Shown here piece by piece: positions 22,846 to 34,250 of a stretch of 64,000 bases of DNA; positions within the stretch are counted from its first letter, which is position 1, and each line of letters opens with the position of its first letter. Origin of the DNA: Phymorhynchus buccinoides (taxonomy: Eukaryota > Mollusca > Gastropoda > Neogastropoda > Raphitomidae); the NCBI GenBank assembly GCA_017654935.2, contig CM065689.1, positions 60,279,474-60,343,473 of the forward strand, in the 5' to 3' direction. Made by a program: the position numbers and the translations under genes. The notes beneath the pieces were generated by a model. That model saw nothing but the letters and a program-made list of their open reading frames with translations. It was not told where the DNA came from and ran no database searches.

Positions 22846-23292
22846 CCTTTACCAGATGCTGCTTGTGATTATACTTCTCCAGATGATGCGGGTCTCCTCG
22901 TACCCACAGATTTTTACATGCATTTTAACAGTATTTATCCCTCTCCAGATGATGCAGGTTCTCCAGGACCCATACTCGTCAAAGAGTCACCATGTGTTTA
23001 TACTTCTCCAGATGGCGCGGGTCTCCCACGACCCATACTCAATGCACTGCAGTGACATATTTCTGCTCTTTAAAGTATGGGTCGTCCGTGACCCGTGTTA
23101 CATAGAAGTATGTTAAAATGACGTATCTAATTATTACTTTAGTTTTTACTGTATTGGCACCAAAATTTGCTGACATATATATGCCAAACTACATTTTAAA
23201 AAAATACCTAACATTTTATCATCATAGTTCCTGAGATATTAAGTCATTTGTGCGTCTCTGGGTCTTGGACGACCCATGAAGCACGGTAAAGG
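22846..23292. mobile_element. piggyBac-like MITE, 447 bp, TTAA TSD
   Basis: TTAA|CCTTTACC at the left (22842-22845 is TTAA) is mirrored by GGTAAAGG|TTAA at the right (TTAA at 23293-23296). TTAA duplications with CC-starting termini are the hallmark of piggyBac-type elements. The interior repeats CTTCTCCAGATGATGCGG three times with GGTCTCC...GACCCATAC. A related right-end fragment (CTATGGGTCGTGGGCGACCC) is at 30010-30060. Confidence 0.85.
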
Positions 23293-23342
23293 TTAAGAGA
23301 GTAGCAACAGTGTTGCCAAGTATGGCGTCCTGATCAAGTCCT

Positions 23343-24346
23343 CGAATAGTTACTTGACAGGACATAATTATCAGCTTCAGGTAATATACCACTGAGCAAA
23401 ATTTGAAGTGAGTACACAGTGGTTCCCCAAATATTCTATTGAAAGACTATAAATAATAGTATAACCTTCGACGAAAACCTTCCATCATCACTATTGCCCC
23501 TGGCTTGACATGATGACATTCTGTTGTGCAGTCTGATGGCTTCCATCGTCACTATTGTCCCTGACTTGACATGATGACATTCTGTTGTGCAGTCTGATGG
23601 ACACTGATGGCTTCCATCGTCACTATTGTCCCTGACTTGACATGATGACATTCTGTTGTGCAGTCTGATGGACACTGATGGCTTCCATCGTCACTATTGC
23701 CCCTGGCTTGACATGATGACATTCTGTTGTGCAGTCTGATGGACACTGATGGCTTCCATCGTCACTATTGTCCCTGACTTGACATGATGACATTCTGTTG
23801 TGCAGTCTGATGGACACTGATGGCTTCCATCGTCACTATTGCCCCTGGCTTGACATGATGACATTCTGTTGTGCAGTCTGATGGACACTGATGGCTTCCA
23901 TCGTCACTATTGCCCCTGGCTTGACATGATGACATTCTGTTGTGCAGTCTGATGGACACTGATGGCTTCCATCGTCACTATTGTCCCTGACTTGACATGA
24001 TGACATTCTGTTGTGCAGTCTGATGGACACTGATGGCTTCCATCGTCACTATTGCCCCTGGCTTGACATGATGACATTCTGTTGTGCAGTCTGATGGACA
24101 CTGATGGCTTCCATCGTCACTATTGCCCCTGGCTTGACATGATGACATTCTGTTGTGCAGTCTGATGGACACTGATGGCTTCCATCGTCACTATTGCCCC
24201 TGGCTTGACATGATGACATTCTGTTGTGCAGTCTGATGGACACTGATGGCTTCCATCGTCACTATTGCCCCTGGCTTGACATGATGACATTCTGTTGTGC
24301 AGTCTGATGGACACTGATGGCTTTTACCGGATTCTGATCAAGCTGG
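23343..24346. repeat. 71-bp minisatellite grown from inside an R1 copy
   Basis: About 11-12 near-identical 71-bp units contain CTTGACATGATGACATTCTG and CTGATGGACACTGATGGC. The flanks are the two ends of an R1 element: TAGTTACTTGACAGGACATA at 23347 and GGATTCTGATCAAGCTGG at 24329. The unit matches the R1 internal segment (20265-20333). Two variants alternate (GCCCCTGGC and GTCCCTGAC). The 64-residue minus-strand frames are repeats of one out-of-phase reading. Confidence 0.93.
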
Positions 24347-24785
24347 GAAAGTCAGATTAGAGGAATATGGTTTCGTCGTTGTGTATCTGGCCTACGTTAC
24401 GTTAGGAGTGACGTACAATTACACACACCTGACCTTGTAAAGTGTGTCTGGTAATATATATTTCAGTCAAATTCACTTGTTTATTGTGAATATATCGACA
24501 TTTTGTTGTAATCAAAGTTTGTTTGAATCATAAAGATTAGGAAGAGAGTGCCTAAAGTCACTTTTGAGAAACAATTCATATTTTTTAATCATTATTATTG
24601 TTTGAATAATTTCATCTCTTCCCCTCCTTCCGAAGTAAAATACATATTGCGATCATTTCTGTTTGTTTTTATCTCTTTTTTGTTTGTTTTCTGTTTCTGC
24701 TCTGTTTTGTTTTTCTACACGATATTTTTTGAATAGGTGCTTCACATTTTTATACGGTTATCAAAAATAACGCGTGTGTGTGCAG
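24347..24785. other. Intron sequence before exon F
   Basis: T-rich unique sequence. The last bases before exon F are CGCGTGTGTGTGCAG: the acceptor is preceded by a TG run rather than by pyrimidines. Confidence 0.6.
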
Positions 24786-25046
24786 GACGAGGATCGTCAC
24801 GGGCACCGCAAGCAGCTGGTGACGGACATCCGCATCACGTTTGCTGACACGCCTCGACGGGGTGGACGTGGGGGGAGAGGGGGCCGTGGGGGGAGAGGAG
24901 CAGAGCGGGGGGGACCTCGTGGAGGAGGACGTGGAGGGTTCGGGGGAGACCGCGGAGAACGCCCTCCACGAGGAGCCCCGCGGGAATCCGCCCCCCGCAT
25001 GGACGACGAGACCGACTTCCCCTGTCTGGTGAAATCCAAGGCCTGA
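24786..25046 (+). CDS. SERBP1: SERBP1/HABP4-family gene, terminal coding exon F
   Basis: A 261-bp last coding exon from the acceptor GTGTGTGCAG to TGA at 25044-25046. It encodes about 86 residues: DEDRHGHRKQLVTDIRITFAD, then an RGG tract (RRGGRGGRGGRG, GGPRGGGRGGFGG), then a short acidic tail MDDETDFPCLVKSKA. Vertebrate SERBP1 ends the same way: DITSQLEINFGDL, an RGG tract and DVDDPEAFPALA. The protein therefore has RGG boxes on both sides of the HABP4 core. A, B, C, D, E and F give about 350 residues against about 390-410 for vertebrate SERBP1, so roughly the N-terminal hundred residues are missing here. It is the single invertebrate family member type, so orthology to SERBP1 and HABP4 jointly is possible. 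Confidence 0.92.
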   Translation, partial: DEDRHGHRKQLVTDIRITFADTPRRGGRGGRGGRGGRGAERGGPRGGGRGGFGGDRGERPPRGAPRESAPRMDDETDFPCLVKSKA

Positions 25047-26625
25047 GCGGAGCGCTGTCGCCCAGAAGGAAAGCAGGAGGCTTCTGCTGTGGATGGGGCT
25101 TGGCCCGCGGTGTGTGCACTTCAGTTTTTGTTTGTTTCAACTTGTGCTGCAAGGACTTTTCTGGGTTTTTTTTTAAACTCGTGTGAGACGGACTGAAGTG
25201 AGTTTTTCTGCTAAGTGTGTTCTTGGTTGACTTTGTTGAGATGCGGAGTTGTCAGTGAGTCGCCTGTCCTTTGTTTTTTCCTCCGAGTGAAAAAAAGCCA
25301 CAGACAGATCTCGGTTTACACAGCAAAGACAGGGATATCTCGTTATAAATGGAAAAGAGTGATCTGTGAGAGACAATTAGGACATTTTTAGCCACACACA
25401 ATGCCAGTTTTTGCGTACAGTCGAACCATAATTTTAAGGAAAGGAGTTGGGAAGTGGCCAGCTTTCTGAACAGTGGACGTTGTTGCATTGTCCTAGCTGT
25501 GAAGCCAGCTCCCTGCAGAACAAGATAGAGGAGGTCTGTGTTCACTGACCATGTGCTGGACTGCTGTGTGTGCATGCGCTGGTGGTGGACTATTGCTGAT
25601 TTTACTGCCATGTTCCGTACTTTATGCATCCACTTTGTTTCGGGATGGGCGGTTGGGGGGATCATTTCTGTTTTGATAACAATTTGTATCATTTTGTCCG
25701 CCCCAGTTTATCGATTGTATCAGTTTTGTCCCATTTGTCCATCCATGGAGAATGGATTCATAGCTCATCCTTATCAGCTGTCCATGTCTCATGTAGCGTT
25801 TTCATGAACGCCACCCATGTCCCATCTTGTTGTGCATTGTCCTCATCCATTGCATCGTATTGCTCTTTTTTTTAATTGAATTCTATCCTCAAGCGGTCGG
25901 CTGGTTTGTGTGTCATGGTTTAATGCTGCTACCCCCTTCTCCAGTGAGTGAGTGAAAGAGCGCTTGAGTGATAATGATAGTGTCTGCATGTGTGAGTACT
26001 GAATGTGCATGATTTGTTTGCGTATGTGATGAGATTACGCCAGTGATAACTTTTTTGGTCTGAATTTTGCCAATGACAGTTCACTTTCCACAGTTTCCAA
26101 CGCTTTCACCAGCTATCTGTTAAATGCCTAACTCCATGGATTTCTGTCTGCTAAAAAAATTAACAGTTAGCCATTTTCTAAGACCGCAACATAATCAAAA
26201 TTTTGATAACGTGGAATGGGAATGGACAGGTTATTATCTTAACGCATGTTTACATCATGCAGCTTTCTAACTTGCTCATCAATAGTTTTTAAGATAAATT
26301 TAAGATTTGATATCCTTATAATTTCCTGTGGCGTGTCCTCTGAAAGGTGCGAGTATTGCGGGAGAGGAAAGTGTGGTGGCTGTGTGTGACTGAGAAATGT
26401 CTGGTGTTCAGATGTAATGCTGTGTGGGGCGAAAAAAATGGGTTTGTGTGTTGAAAGTATTGCTGTGTGCAGTGAAAGTGAGTGAGCGAGGTAAAAAGCC
26501 AAGGGTGAGCGTGTCGTGTACATATTGCTGTATTGTGGTTGACTTGACAGCTTGAGCATCTCGTGTTCAAACAAACTGAGGAGGAAAAACAAATAGTGAA
26601 AAATAAAGAAGAAAAATTCACGTTT
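25047..26625 (+). other. SERBP1: Probable 3'UTR of the SERBP1-like gene
   Basis: Unique, non-repetitive sequence follows the stop codon for about 1.55 kb. An AATAAA poly(A) signal lies at 26602-26607, just before a TG-rich stretch (26625-26665) that could be the GU-rich downstream element. The absence of minisatellites, unlike the introns, fits exonic sequence. The ORFs inside it have no family resemblance. Confidence 0.65.
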
Positions 26626-26744
26626 TCTGTGTGTGTGTGGTGTGCATGCTTGTGTGTCTGGTTTAAATGCATCATGTGTGTCCTTTTTATAACATGCAAA
26701 GTGCGTTTGGCTGTTAGAATTGAGCTATGTATGAATACTGTTCA

Positions 26745-27722
26745 TCTGCTGCAATAGTTTGACAGTACGGTTCAGGTTCAGGTGATCCTCACTGCACTGC
26801 TGCAATAGTAGTTTGACAGTACAGTTCAGGTTCAGGTGATCTGCACTGCTGCAATAGTAGTTTGACAGTACAGTTCAGGTTCAGGTGATCTGCACTGCTG
26901 CAATAGTTGTTTGACAGTACAGTTCAGGTTCAGGTGATCTGCACTGCTGCAATAGTAGTTTGACAGTACAGTTCAGGTTCAGGTGATCTGCACTGCTGCA
27001 ATAGTAGTTTGACAGTACAGTTCAGGTTCAGGTGATCTGCACTGCTGCAATAGTAGTTTGACAGTACAGTTCAGGTTCAGGTGATCTGCACTGCTGCAAT
27101 AGTAGTTTGACAGTACAGTTCAGGTTCAGGTGATCTGCACTGCTGCAATAGTAGTTTGACAGTACAGTTCAGGTTCAGGTGATCTGCACTGCTGCAATAG
27201 TAGTTTGACAGTACAGTTCAGGTTCAGGTGATCTGCACTGCTGCAATAGTAGTTTGACAGTACAGTTCAGGTTCAGGTGATCTGCACTGCTGCAATAGTA
27301 GTTTGACAGTACAGTTCAGGTGATCTGCACTGCTGCAATAGTAGTTTGACAGTTCAGGTTCAGGTGATCTGCACTGCTGCAATAGTAGTTTGACAGTACG
27401 GTTCAGGTGATCTGCACTGCTGCAATAGTTGTTTGACAGTACGGTTCAGGTTCAGGTGATCCTCACTGCACTGCTGCAATAGTTGTTTGACAGTACAGTT
27501 CAGGTTCAGGTGATCCTCACTGCACTGCTGCAATAGTTGTTTGACAGTACAGTTCAGGTTCAGGTGATCTGCACTGCTGCAATAGTAGTTTGACAGTACA
27601 GTTCAGGTTCAGGTGATCCTCACTGCACTGCTGCAATAGTTGTTTGACAGTACAGTTCAGGTTCAGGTGATCTGCACTGCTGCAATAGTTGTTTGACAGT
27701 ACAGTTCAGGTTCAGGTGATCC
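26745..27722. repeat. 49-bp minisatellite
   Basis: About 20 units of CTGCTGCAATAGTAGTTTGA followed by CAGTACAGTTCAGGTTCAGG. Several units have GATCCTCACTGCACTG in place of GATCTGCACTG. The array contains repeated AGGTTCAGGT words. It begins just after the SERBP1 polyadenylation region. Confidence 0.95.
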
Positions 27723-28020
27723 ATACAAAATTTGAAGTGATTCTGTACAGCGTCATTGACAGACAAAAACGCTCCAGTGGTTGCATCTGCATCAAGTACG
27801 TTGGCAGACACTCAATTCTGGTATAGACGCCAATGGTTGTTTCTTGACGTCTTAACATAGATTTCCAGGGGTGAAAGTGGTCCAGTTTTCAGTTCTCAAT
27901 GGTCTCCCTGCATTCAGCTGACATTCCAATTTCGGACGAATCTCAAACGAGAAAATTTGGAAGATTTTTTTTTGGGAAATGCAGGAGAATGGGTCAATTT
28001 CTGAATTGGTTATTGAATAA

Positions 28021-28163
28021 GTGCACGTACACACCAGACACGGAAATCCTATGCATAAACCCGTAAGTAAAAGAAGGAAAAAATGTATATATTTTTTCTT
28101 CTTTCTTTTACTTGTTTACGGATTACGCATGAGGTTTCCGCGTGTAATGTGTACTTGGCCTAA
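28021..28163. repeat. Imperfect 143-bp hairpin
   Basis: Left arm AAGTGCACGTACACACCAGA... is mirrored by the right arm ending GTGTAATGTGTACTTGGCC. The centre is CGTAAGTAAAAGAAGG against CTTTCTTTTACTTG. Arms are about 65 bp with several mismatches. Probably a small degraded foldback or MITE. Confidence 0.65.
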
Positions 28164-28530
28164 CCAGAAAGATAGACAGAAAGCAAAGGGAAAAGGCAGA
28201 GTCAAAGAGGGACAGATTGGAGGAAGTTACAAGCACAGAAGATTCCAATTCACTTTATCATCTCATAGATTGAGAAATTACAGCCAGGTGTGCGTAACAA
28301 TCACCACAATGAACTCAAAAGTTATTACGCATACTGAACCAACATTATGACACTATAACGTCTAAAAACACTGCAGCGTCATAAGCAAGATGGAACTACT
28401 TGTTATACAAAAGACCCCCTGGTATCCCCATGGGGAGAAACGTGTGGAGGGTGGGGTCGCCCAGCTCCCTGAATGGAGGCACGAGGTATCCACCCACTGC
28501 CGGAGTGCTTCGCTTCAAGGAGAGCCTGTG
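28164..28530 (+). repeat. Dispersed repeat R3, copy 1
   Basis: AGAAAGCAAAGGGAAAAGGCAG, AGGAAGTTACAAGC, AAGATGGAACTA and TATCCCCATGGGGAGAAAC recur in the same order at 32218-32335 (TAAGCAAAGGGAAAAGACAG ... TATCCCTACGGGGGGCTTTTCC). This copy has about 120 extra bases in the middle. The family is unidentified. Confidence 0.65.
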
Positions 28531-28532
28531 AA

Positions 28533-28998
28533 ATCCCTTCAAGATAACAAGTTTTCCTTCAGCTTGGTGTATGGCCCCTTTTCCCCACACTCCCCAACAG
28601 GACTGTGAAATCCCTTCAAGATAACATGTTTTCCTTCAGCTTGGTGTATGGCCCCTTTTCCCCACACTCCCCAACAGGACTGTGAAATCCCTTCAAGATA
28701 ACATGTTTTCCTTCAGCTTGGTGTATGGCCCCTTTTCCCCACACTCCCCAACAGGACTGTGAAATCCCTTCAAGATAACATGTTTTCCTTCAGCTTGGTG
28801 TATGGCCCCTTTTCCCCACACTCCCCAACAGGACTGTGAAATCCCTTCAAGATAACATGTTTTCCTTCAGCTTGGTGTATGGCCCCTTTTCCCCACACTC
28901 CCCAACAGGACTGTGAAATCCCTTCAAGATAACAAGTTTTCCTTCAGCTTGGTGTATGGCCCCTTTTTCCCACACTCCCCAACAGGATTGTGAAATCT
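28533..28998. repeat. 77-bp minisatellite
   Basis: Six copies of a 77-bp unit: GACTGTGAAATCCCTTCAAG, TTTTCCTTCAGCTTGGTGTA and CCCCACACTCCCCAACAG. Each unit has two pyrimidine-AG words that look like 3' splice sites, but no exon of either gene is nearby. Confidence 0.95.
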
Positions 28999-29347
28999 GT
29001 AATTTCACCTAACGTGATAATAAAGTATTTTTGACTATCTCTCACTCTGTACCCTGATTCTTGGCTTTTCAGGATTTTGTTGAAACCCCCATGTGATCGA
29101 TATTGCATAATCAAAATTTCATGTTATTATCTCTTCTAGCATCATGGGCGAGTACGTTCGCCCAGTACATCACTACACTCCAACCAAATAAGGAGCATGG
29201 TAAAAGCTTTGAGCTTGTTGCTCTAATTGTCTTTCTGTTTGACTTTTCAAATGAATAAAGATAGTTTTTTTTAAAAACCAAATGCAACTAGATAAACCTG
29301 TTCTCCACACGGCAGCATGAAGCTTCTGCGTTCATAATTGATAGGAA

Positions 29348-29959
29348 CAGAGCTTAATCTACTAGATTATCTAGAGCGCAGGATTGGTAAAATCCCCCGA
29401 AATTTTGTTCCTTCCCGCGATAATCGGCGCGGGGAGCGGGCCGAGTCCCGCACATTTGCAGAACGGTCCGCAGTTTTTACTGATCGATGCGGGAAGACCT
29501 TCGTCATCTGCTAAACCCATCGTCTGGACAAACTGAAAGTATTGAGCAGGAGTGAAGGATTTCTCGACATTTCATTAGTTCTTGACAAAATGTTAGTGTT
29601 AATCAACCAATTGCGTTCTTCTCGTTCTACCGTCCGACAGGAAGTTGCGAGAGTTTTGGCCGCCATCTTGAATGTTCTTCAAAATGAAACGGACAGGGAC
29701 CCTGTTTGATTTTGATTTCCGCGGAGGCAAAGTGAAAAAAAAAAATCCTGTTCCAAGCGAGTGTGAAGACCTTTGCGTTTGTTATTGATTGTTTAACCTG
29801 GATGACTTGACTGAGGTGTTAAAGTCTGTGTACGAGGGTGGGGGAGGTGATGGTTCTTATGTATGTGATGTGGGGTTGGATAGGGGGGAGTGCCCCCCTT
29901 TTTTTTTTATATGAGGGGGGGACTGCCCCCCTTTTTCAGAAATCCTAGATTAAGCTCTG
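29348..29959 (+). mobile_element. CAG...CTG DNA transposon with transposase N-terminus, 6-bp TSD
   Basis: Termini CAGAGCTTAATCTA and TAGATTAAGCTCTG are a perfect inverted pair flanked by TAGGAA (29342-29347 and 29960-29965). From 29684 a 34-codon frame starts MKRTGTLFDFDFRGG followed by a Lys run and stops at 29786. This Met-Lys-Arg...Thr-Leu-Phe-Asp-Phe start is typical of the first exon of hAT transposases. The catalytic core is deleted. It is another member of the 6-bp-duplication group. Confidence 0.85.
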
Positions 29960-29965
29960 TAGGAA

Positions 29966-30186
29966 CCTGTCTGAAGAAGAACTGGCTAGTTTTAGAGATA
30001 TAACACTTTTTGTGTGTCTATGGGTCGTGGGCGACCCAGGAAGTGTGGTAAAGGTGAAGGAAATTTGACACCCTTAAAGCCATTAACATTTTTGACAGTC
30101 ATGAAATTTCATGATGCTTGCTTAAAATAATAGTTTTAGAGAGATACATGTTTTTTTTTTTTGTCTATGGGTCATGGCGACATCTT

Positions 30187-30229
<43 letters not shown>

Positions 30230-31551
30230 CACACACCCGCCCAAATAATGTATTTATTGCCCTTAATGTACATTCCGCAATAGGCATTCATTCAAGACTG
30301 TTCTGTGGTAAGATTGCATTTTTTTCTCTTTCGTTTAGACCCAAAAAACCAAATCGAAGTCAATCCAAGGAAAACGTGGAGATTTGAATCTGTTAAAAAT
30401 CGATTGAATTATATCGCCTGCAATGTTATCATGTAGCAATACACATATGGCAACAATTTAACCAAAGATATTCTAAAGGGGAAGATAAGCATCCGGTCTC
30501 TTTTCCCTATGAGTAGTGACGACAGAAACACTGGTTATGTCCCTTTTAAACAGGACACATTTTACACGGCGATAGGCCAGTTGAATTCTCCGTTCAAATT
30601 CCAGTCTGAGTTTTTGGATAGCCTCCACTGTGAAAAGTGTACTGTCCCCACTAACGATAACTCTATCAGCCCGGTTCGCCGAGCTCTTAAGTAATCCATC
30701 TTGCCCTTTTAGAATATCTTTGATTTAACTAACGATTCTTCCCATTTATGGTGTCCTCTAATACACATTTTGTTGAATGTACTTACCGACTGAATGAAAT
30801 AGCTGACCGGGGAGAGGCGTCGTAGAACACATGAAAAGAAGCAGACGCCAAACCCAAGTCAAGATTTGCCCGAACACCTGGCTTCAAACAGATCGTCAAC
30901 CCAAAATTAGACAGTTTAGCTCACCAGTTTTACGACGGATTTAGTAATCTGCATCATGATATTGCCTTCGATTGTCAAAGTGGTGTTTTTTCGTTCATTC
31001 AAATAACCATTACCACGGAGAAAAAAACGAATATTAAGTTTACAGATTGCAGTAAAGTTGACGGTCTCTGTATAGCCAACTTCGTGTTTTCCGAAGGTAG
31101 TTTCGGCAATTTTGGGGCGAACAGACGACCCAAATTTTGGATTAAATTTCACACATTGCCTTCAAAATCAACTTCGGCAAACTTCATGTTTTCCGAAGGT
31201 AGCTTCAGCAATTTTCGGGCGAAGCAGACACAGCTTCAAAATAATGCCGAGCAACATTTTGCCTTCAAAATCAACTTCCAAAAGAAAATTTGTAATACAA
31301 CCTAGCGGAATAAATAGACGAAGCGCGTATCTTGACCCGCATCGCGAGCGAAAGTCCGACATTTACGCGGTACTCGAGTTTTTAGGTTTCCCTCCTCGGA
31401 TCATTAGCGCTTTATAATATAGATGATATTCACTGCCAAGTTCCCTGCCATGTGTTTTTGTTTGTGGCTCAAGCCACAAACCTATAACTCAGTTTGTCGG
31501 TCGGTCGGTCTGTCTGTCGGTCCAAAATTGTCGCACATTTTGACAAAATTG
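29966..31551. other. Intergenic sequence with repeat fragments
   Basis: Contains a piggyBac-MITE-like end (30010-30060), a 39-base C tract (30189-30227) and a duplicated segment, CTTCRTGTTTTCCGAAGGTA, at 31081 and 31185. No gene recognised. Confidence 0.55.
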
Positions 31552-31563
31552 TCGCACTTCAAA

Positions 31564-31630
31564 TAATGTTTTACGCCCTCTTTGGCCTTTCCCCACATGG
31601 CCGAAAGGCCAAAGAGGGCGTAAAACATTA
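31564..31630. mobile_element. 67-bp perfect hairpin insertion flanked by 12-bp direct repeats
   Basis: Two 27-bp arms (31564-31590 and 31604-31630) are perfect reverse complements around a 13-base loop, CCCCACATGGCCG. TCGCACTTCAAA abuts both sides (31552-31563 and 31631-31642), like a target-site duplication. The arm starts TAATGTTTTACGCC. This is very small for an autonomous insertion and could be a foldback remnant or a template-switch product. Confidence 0.75.
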
Positions 31631-31642
31631 TCGCACTTCAAA

Positions 31643-32217
31643 TCGAGGCTACACTTCTGGCCGCTCTTTAAAATGATGTATTTTAAAAGCGTACAAAATA
31701 ATAAACATATGTAATACAGACACTACAACAGACACGACGAGTATGCGGTGCTTCTTTTGATGAGTATAAGTAGGATACATAGTTTTAAATGTTTTCCAAA
31801 AGATATAAAAAGTTACGAAATGGTGCAGAGATAACATTCTGGTTTACAGATTAAAATTATTGAAAAGCCAGGGGAGGTAACTCATGATTGGAGTGGTAAA
31901 AATAGACCGCGTGCCATAAACTATTGCGATTTCGCGCTTGTTTTTATATAACTTATGTTAGTGATTTTCTGTAGAAAAGAGTTAAGCATGCTAAGAGGTT
32001 ACCAAGTAAGGCAACAAGCAATCCGTCCTTTTCCACTTCTTTGTCCATCGATCAGCCTCATGTCATATGAGCGCAGATGTGTCATGCTGCCGTTATTAAC
32101 CCAAAAAATAAGCCCTGCATGTCGGTCTTCAGTTGGAGAAAAATATAAATCTTTGTATACGTTCCTAGAACAAAGGCAGGAGAATGGACCAGTAAGGCAG
32201 AAAGGAATTTGTAGATG
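31643..32217. other. Intergenic, nothing recognised
   Basis: Mixed unique sequence with short open frames lacking family resemblance. Confidence 0.5.
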
Positions 32218-32345
32218 ACAGTAAGCAAAGGGAAAAGACAGAGCCAAAGAGTGATATTAGAGGAAGTTAGAAGCAGAAGATGGAGGAACTATGTACAACA
32301 GACCCGATATCCCTACGGGGGGCTTTTCCCCATATGCAGTATGTC
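32218..32345 (+). repeat. Dispersed repeat R3, copy 2
   Basis: Matches 28165-28450 in order, with the central insertion absent. AAAGGGAAAAGACAGAGCCA corresponds to the copy-1 word differing at a few bases. Confidence 0.65.
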
Positions 32346-32819
32346 GATCAATTTCACTCGTTCTTTCCCGCCATCCCTTCCATGCAGGGAACTTGATTTG
32401 TTTCTTGCTACAGTTATATTGAATGATGCAGCAATAATCTGCCCAATGGTACACAGGATTTTGCATTATACAGACACATGCACAACTATGCGATTAGCAT
32501 TGCACATATGCATGGCACTCTTTACATTTTGCAATGTGGAGAACTCAGTGTGCACCCTCCTGGATAGTCAAACTTTAAAATTATCCCTCACTATAGTCTC
32601 ACGCACCTGGATATCCTTTCAAACCAAATGGTTATGGCACCAGACCAGGTCAACTGAGGTATGTCAAAAATAGTGCCCTCAACAAACGGTCGAACAAAAT
32701 TACTCCAAAACGTGACGGAGAACCTCAGTAACAAGTTAGACATAGTTATAGAACTCGAAGGCACTGGCACTGTGCAAATCTGAGCTTCAAAAGGTTTTGA
32801 TTTAAAGCTGAACTGCACA

Positions 32820-33735
32820 GCAAGTAAAATTAATATATGTGAAAACGAGAAAGACTTGGGAATAACTTTTGATCCAGCTTTGAAATTTGATACACATATA
32901 CAGAAGGTAACCAGTAAAGCTAATCAAGTAATGGGATTAATCAAAAGATCATTTGACTATCTTTATAAAGATATATTTGTTAAATTATACAAGGCTATGG
33001 TTCGACCTCGCATAGAATATGGCAACTGTTAATTGAGTAATATTAAAACTACTGCTATCAGTAATAGATTATATTAAGTTACATTAAGTTTCTTTACCCT
33101 TTCATTAGATTAACTATGATGAGCTGTTGATGTTTTTCGTTTTTCTTCGCATTATGTTTGCCGTAATTCGCTCTGAATTCATTTATACACATGAATGTTG
33201 ATCATTGATGGGATGAAAGAGTGAGTGAAAGCAGGAATTGTGGAATGAAGGAAAAGAAGGAATACAAATTATTGAATACAAAAGAATATGGCAACTGTAT
33301 ATGGCATCCTAACCTAAAAAGACAATCAATAGTAATTGAAAAAGTTCAGAGAAGATCCACAAAATTAGTTAAAGCATGTAAAAATATGTCTTACGAGGAA
33401 CGTTTAAATTTTCTAAAATTACCATCATTAAAATGAAGAAGGCTTAGAGGGGACCTTATTCAAACCTATACAATTGTACATAATCTTGATGATATAAATT
33501 ACAATGACTTTTTCATAAAATGTACAGTAGACAAAACAAGAAATAGCGATGGTAAATTGTTTCTTAACAGATCTAATACTAACACCCGCAAAAACATTTT
33601 TACTAACCGTGTTGTTCATATGTGGAATGATCTACCAATTAACATAAAGAATGCACCTAGCATTAATGAATTCAAAAATCTTTTGGACGAAAACCCAAAT
33701 TTGAAAACAAAATTTAAATGTTTCGATGAATAATA
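32820..33735 (+). pseudogene. LINE (CR1/Jockey-type) 3' ORF2 fragment, broken
   Basis: Reads from 32844 ENEKDLGITFDPALKFDTHI, then MGLIKRSF, VKLYKAMVRPRIEYGNC. After a 253-bp insertion it resumes IWHPNLKRQ, IEKVQRRSTKLVKA, SYEERLNFLKLPSLK, a stop at 33434, then RRLRGDLIQTYTIVHNLDD and ends near FTNRVVHMWNDLP. This is the thumb and C-terminal region of a non-LTR retrotransposon reverse-transcriptase ORF; the catalytic YxDD block is absent. It ends in an A/T-rich tail near 33735. The stop codon and insertion make it dead. Confidence 0.85.
33030..33282 (+). mobile_element. 253-bp insertion with 16-bp target duplication inside the LINE
   Basis: AGAATATGGCAACTGT occurs at 33014-33029 and 33283-33298. 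Excising 33030-33282 with one copy restores the LINE reading EYGNC-IWHPN. The insert ends in GAATACAAATTATTGAATAC, an A-rich tail. Length, tail and a 16-bp duplication fit a SINE or a truncated retroposon. No A/B boxes were recognised with confidence. Confidence 0.85.
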
Positions 33736-33859
33736 AAAAAATATATAAAAAAGCCATTCTCTTAAAGATTTATCTTTTTTTTAATTTGTTTTTGATTTAA
33801 GAGACGCAAACCACTAAATAATTTGTCAAGTCAAATTCATTGAGAAGGGGCGTAACAAA

Positions 33860-33927
<68 letters not shown>

Positions 33928-34250
33928 AACACGCACGCACATCCACAAGTTTACACAAAATAGTTCTACAAAAGAAACAAAAACCATTTCCAAAAACAGT
34001 TTTGTATGCATGTATTTATGCACATGCACACTTTCTCGTGCAGCTATGTAAGAAATGTTGGCTCATGCGCGCGCTTTTATAACAATCAACACAATCATGT
34101 ACTCTGATTCATTGTCCGGTTTCTTCTGTGGTTTTGAGATAGTGAGATTATCGTCCAATTGGTCGTCGACCCTTATGGGCGTTAACACTTCTGTGGTGGT
34201 GACCAACTTCTTTCAGTATATAACTATTGTATTTAATTTATTACGCACAC
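33736..34250. other. Intergenic with CT microsatellite
   Basis: A tract of about 32 CT units at 33860-33924 with a CA run after it. Nothing else recognised. Confidence 0.8.

Noticed and set aside
23436..24314. Series of identical 64-residue minus-strand frames
   Set aside because: They are the same reading of the 71-bp minisatellite in successive phases.
25538..25875. Hydrophobic open frames downstream of the SERBP1 stop codon
   Set aside because: They fall in the probable 3'UTR, overlap in two frames and resemble no known family.
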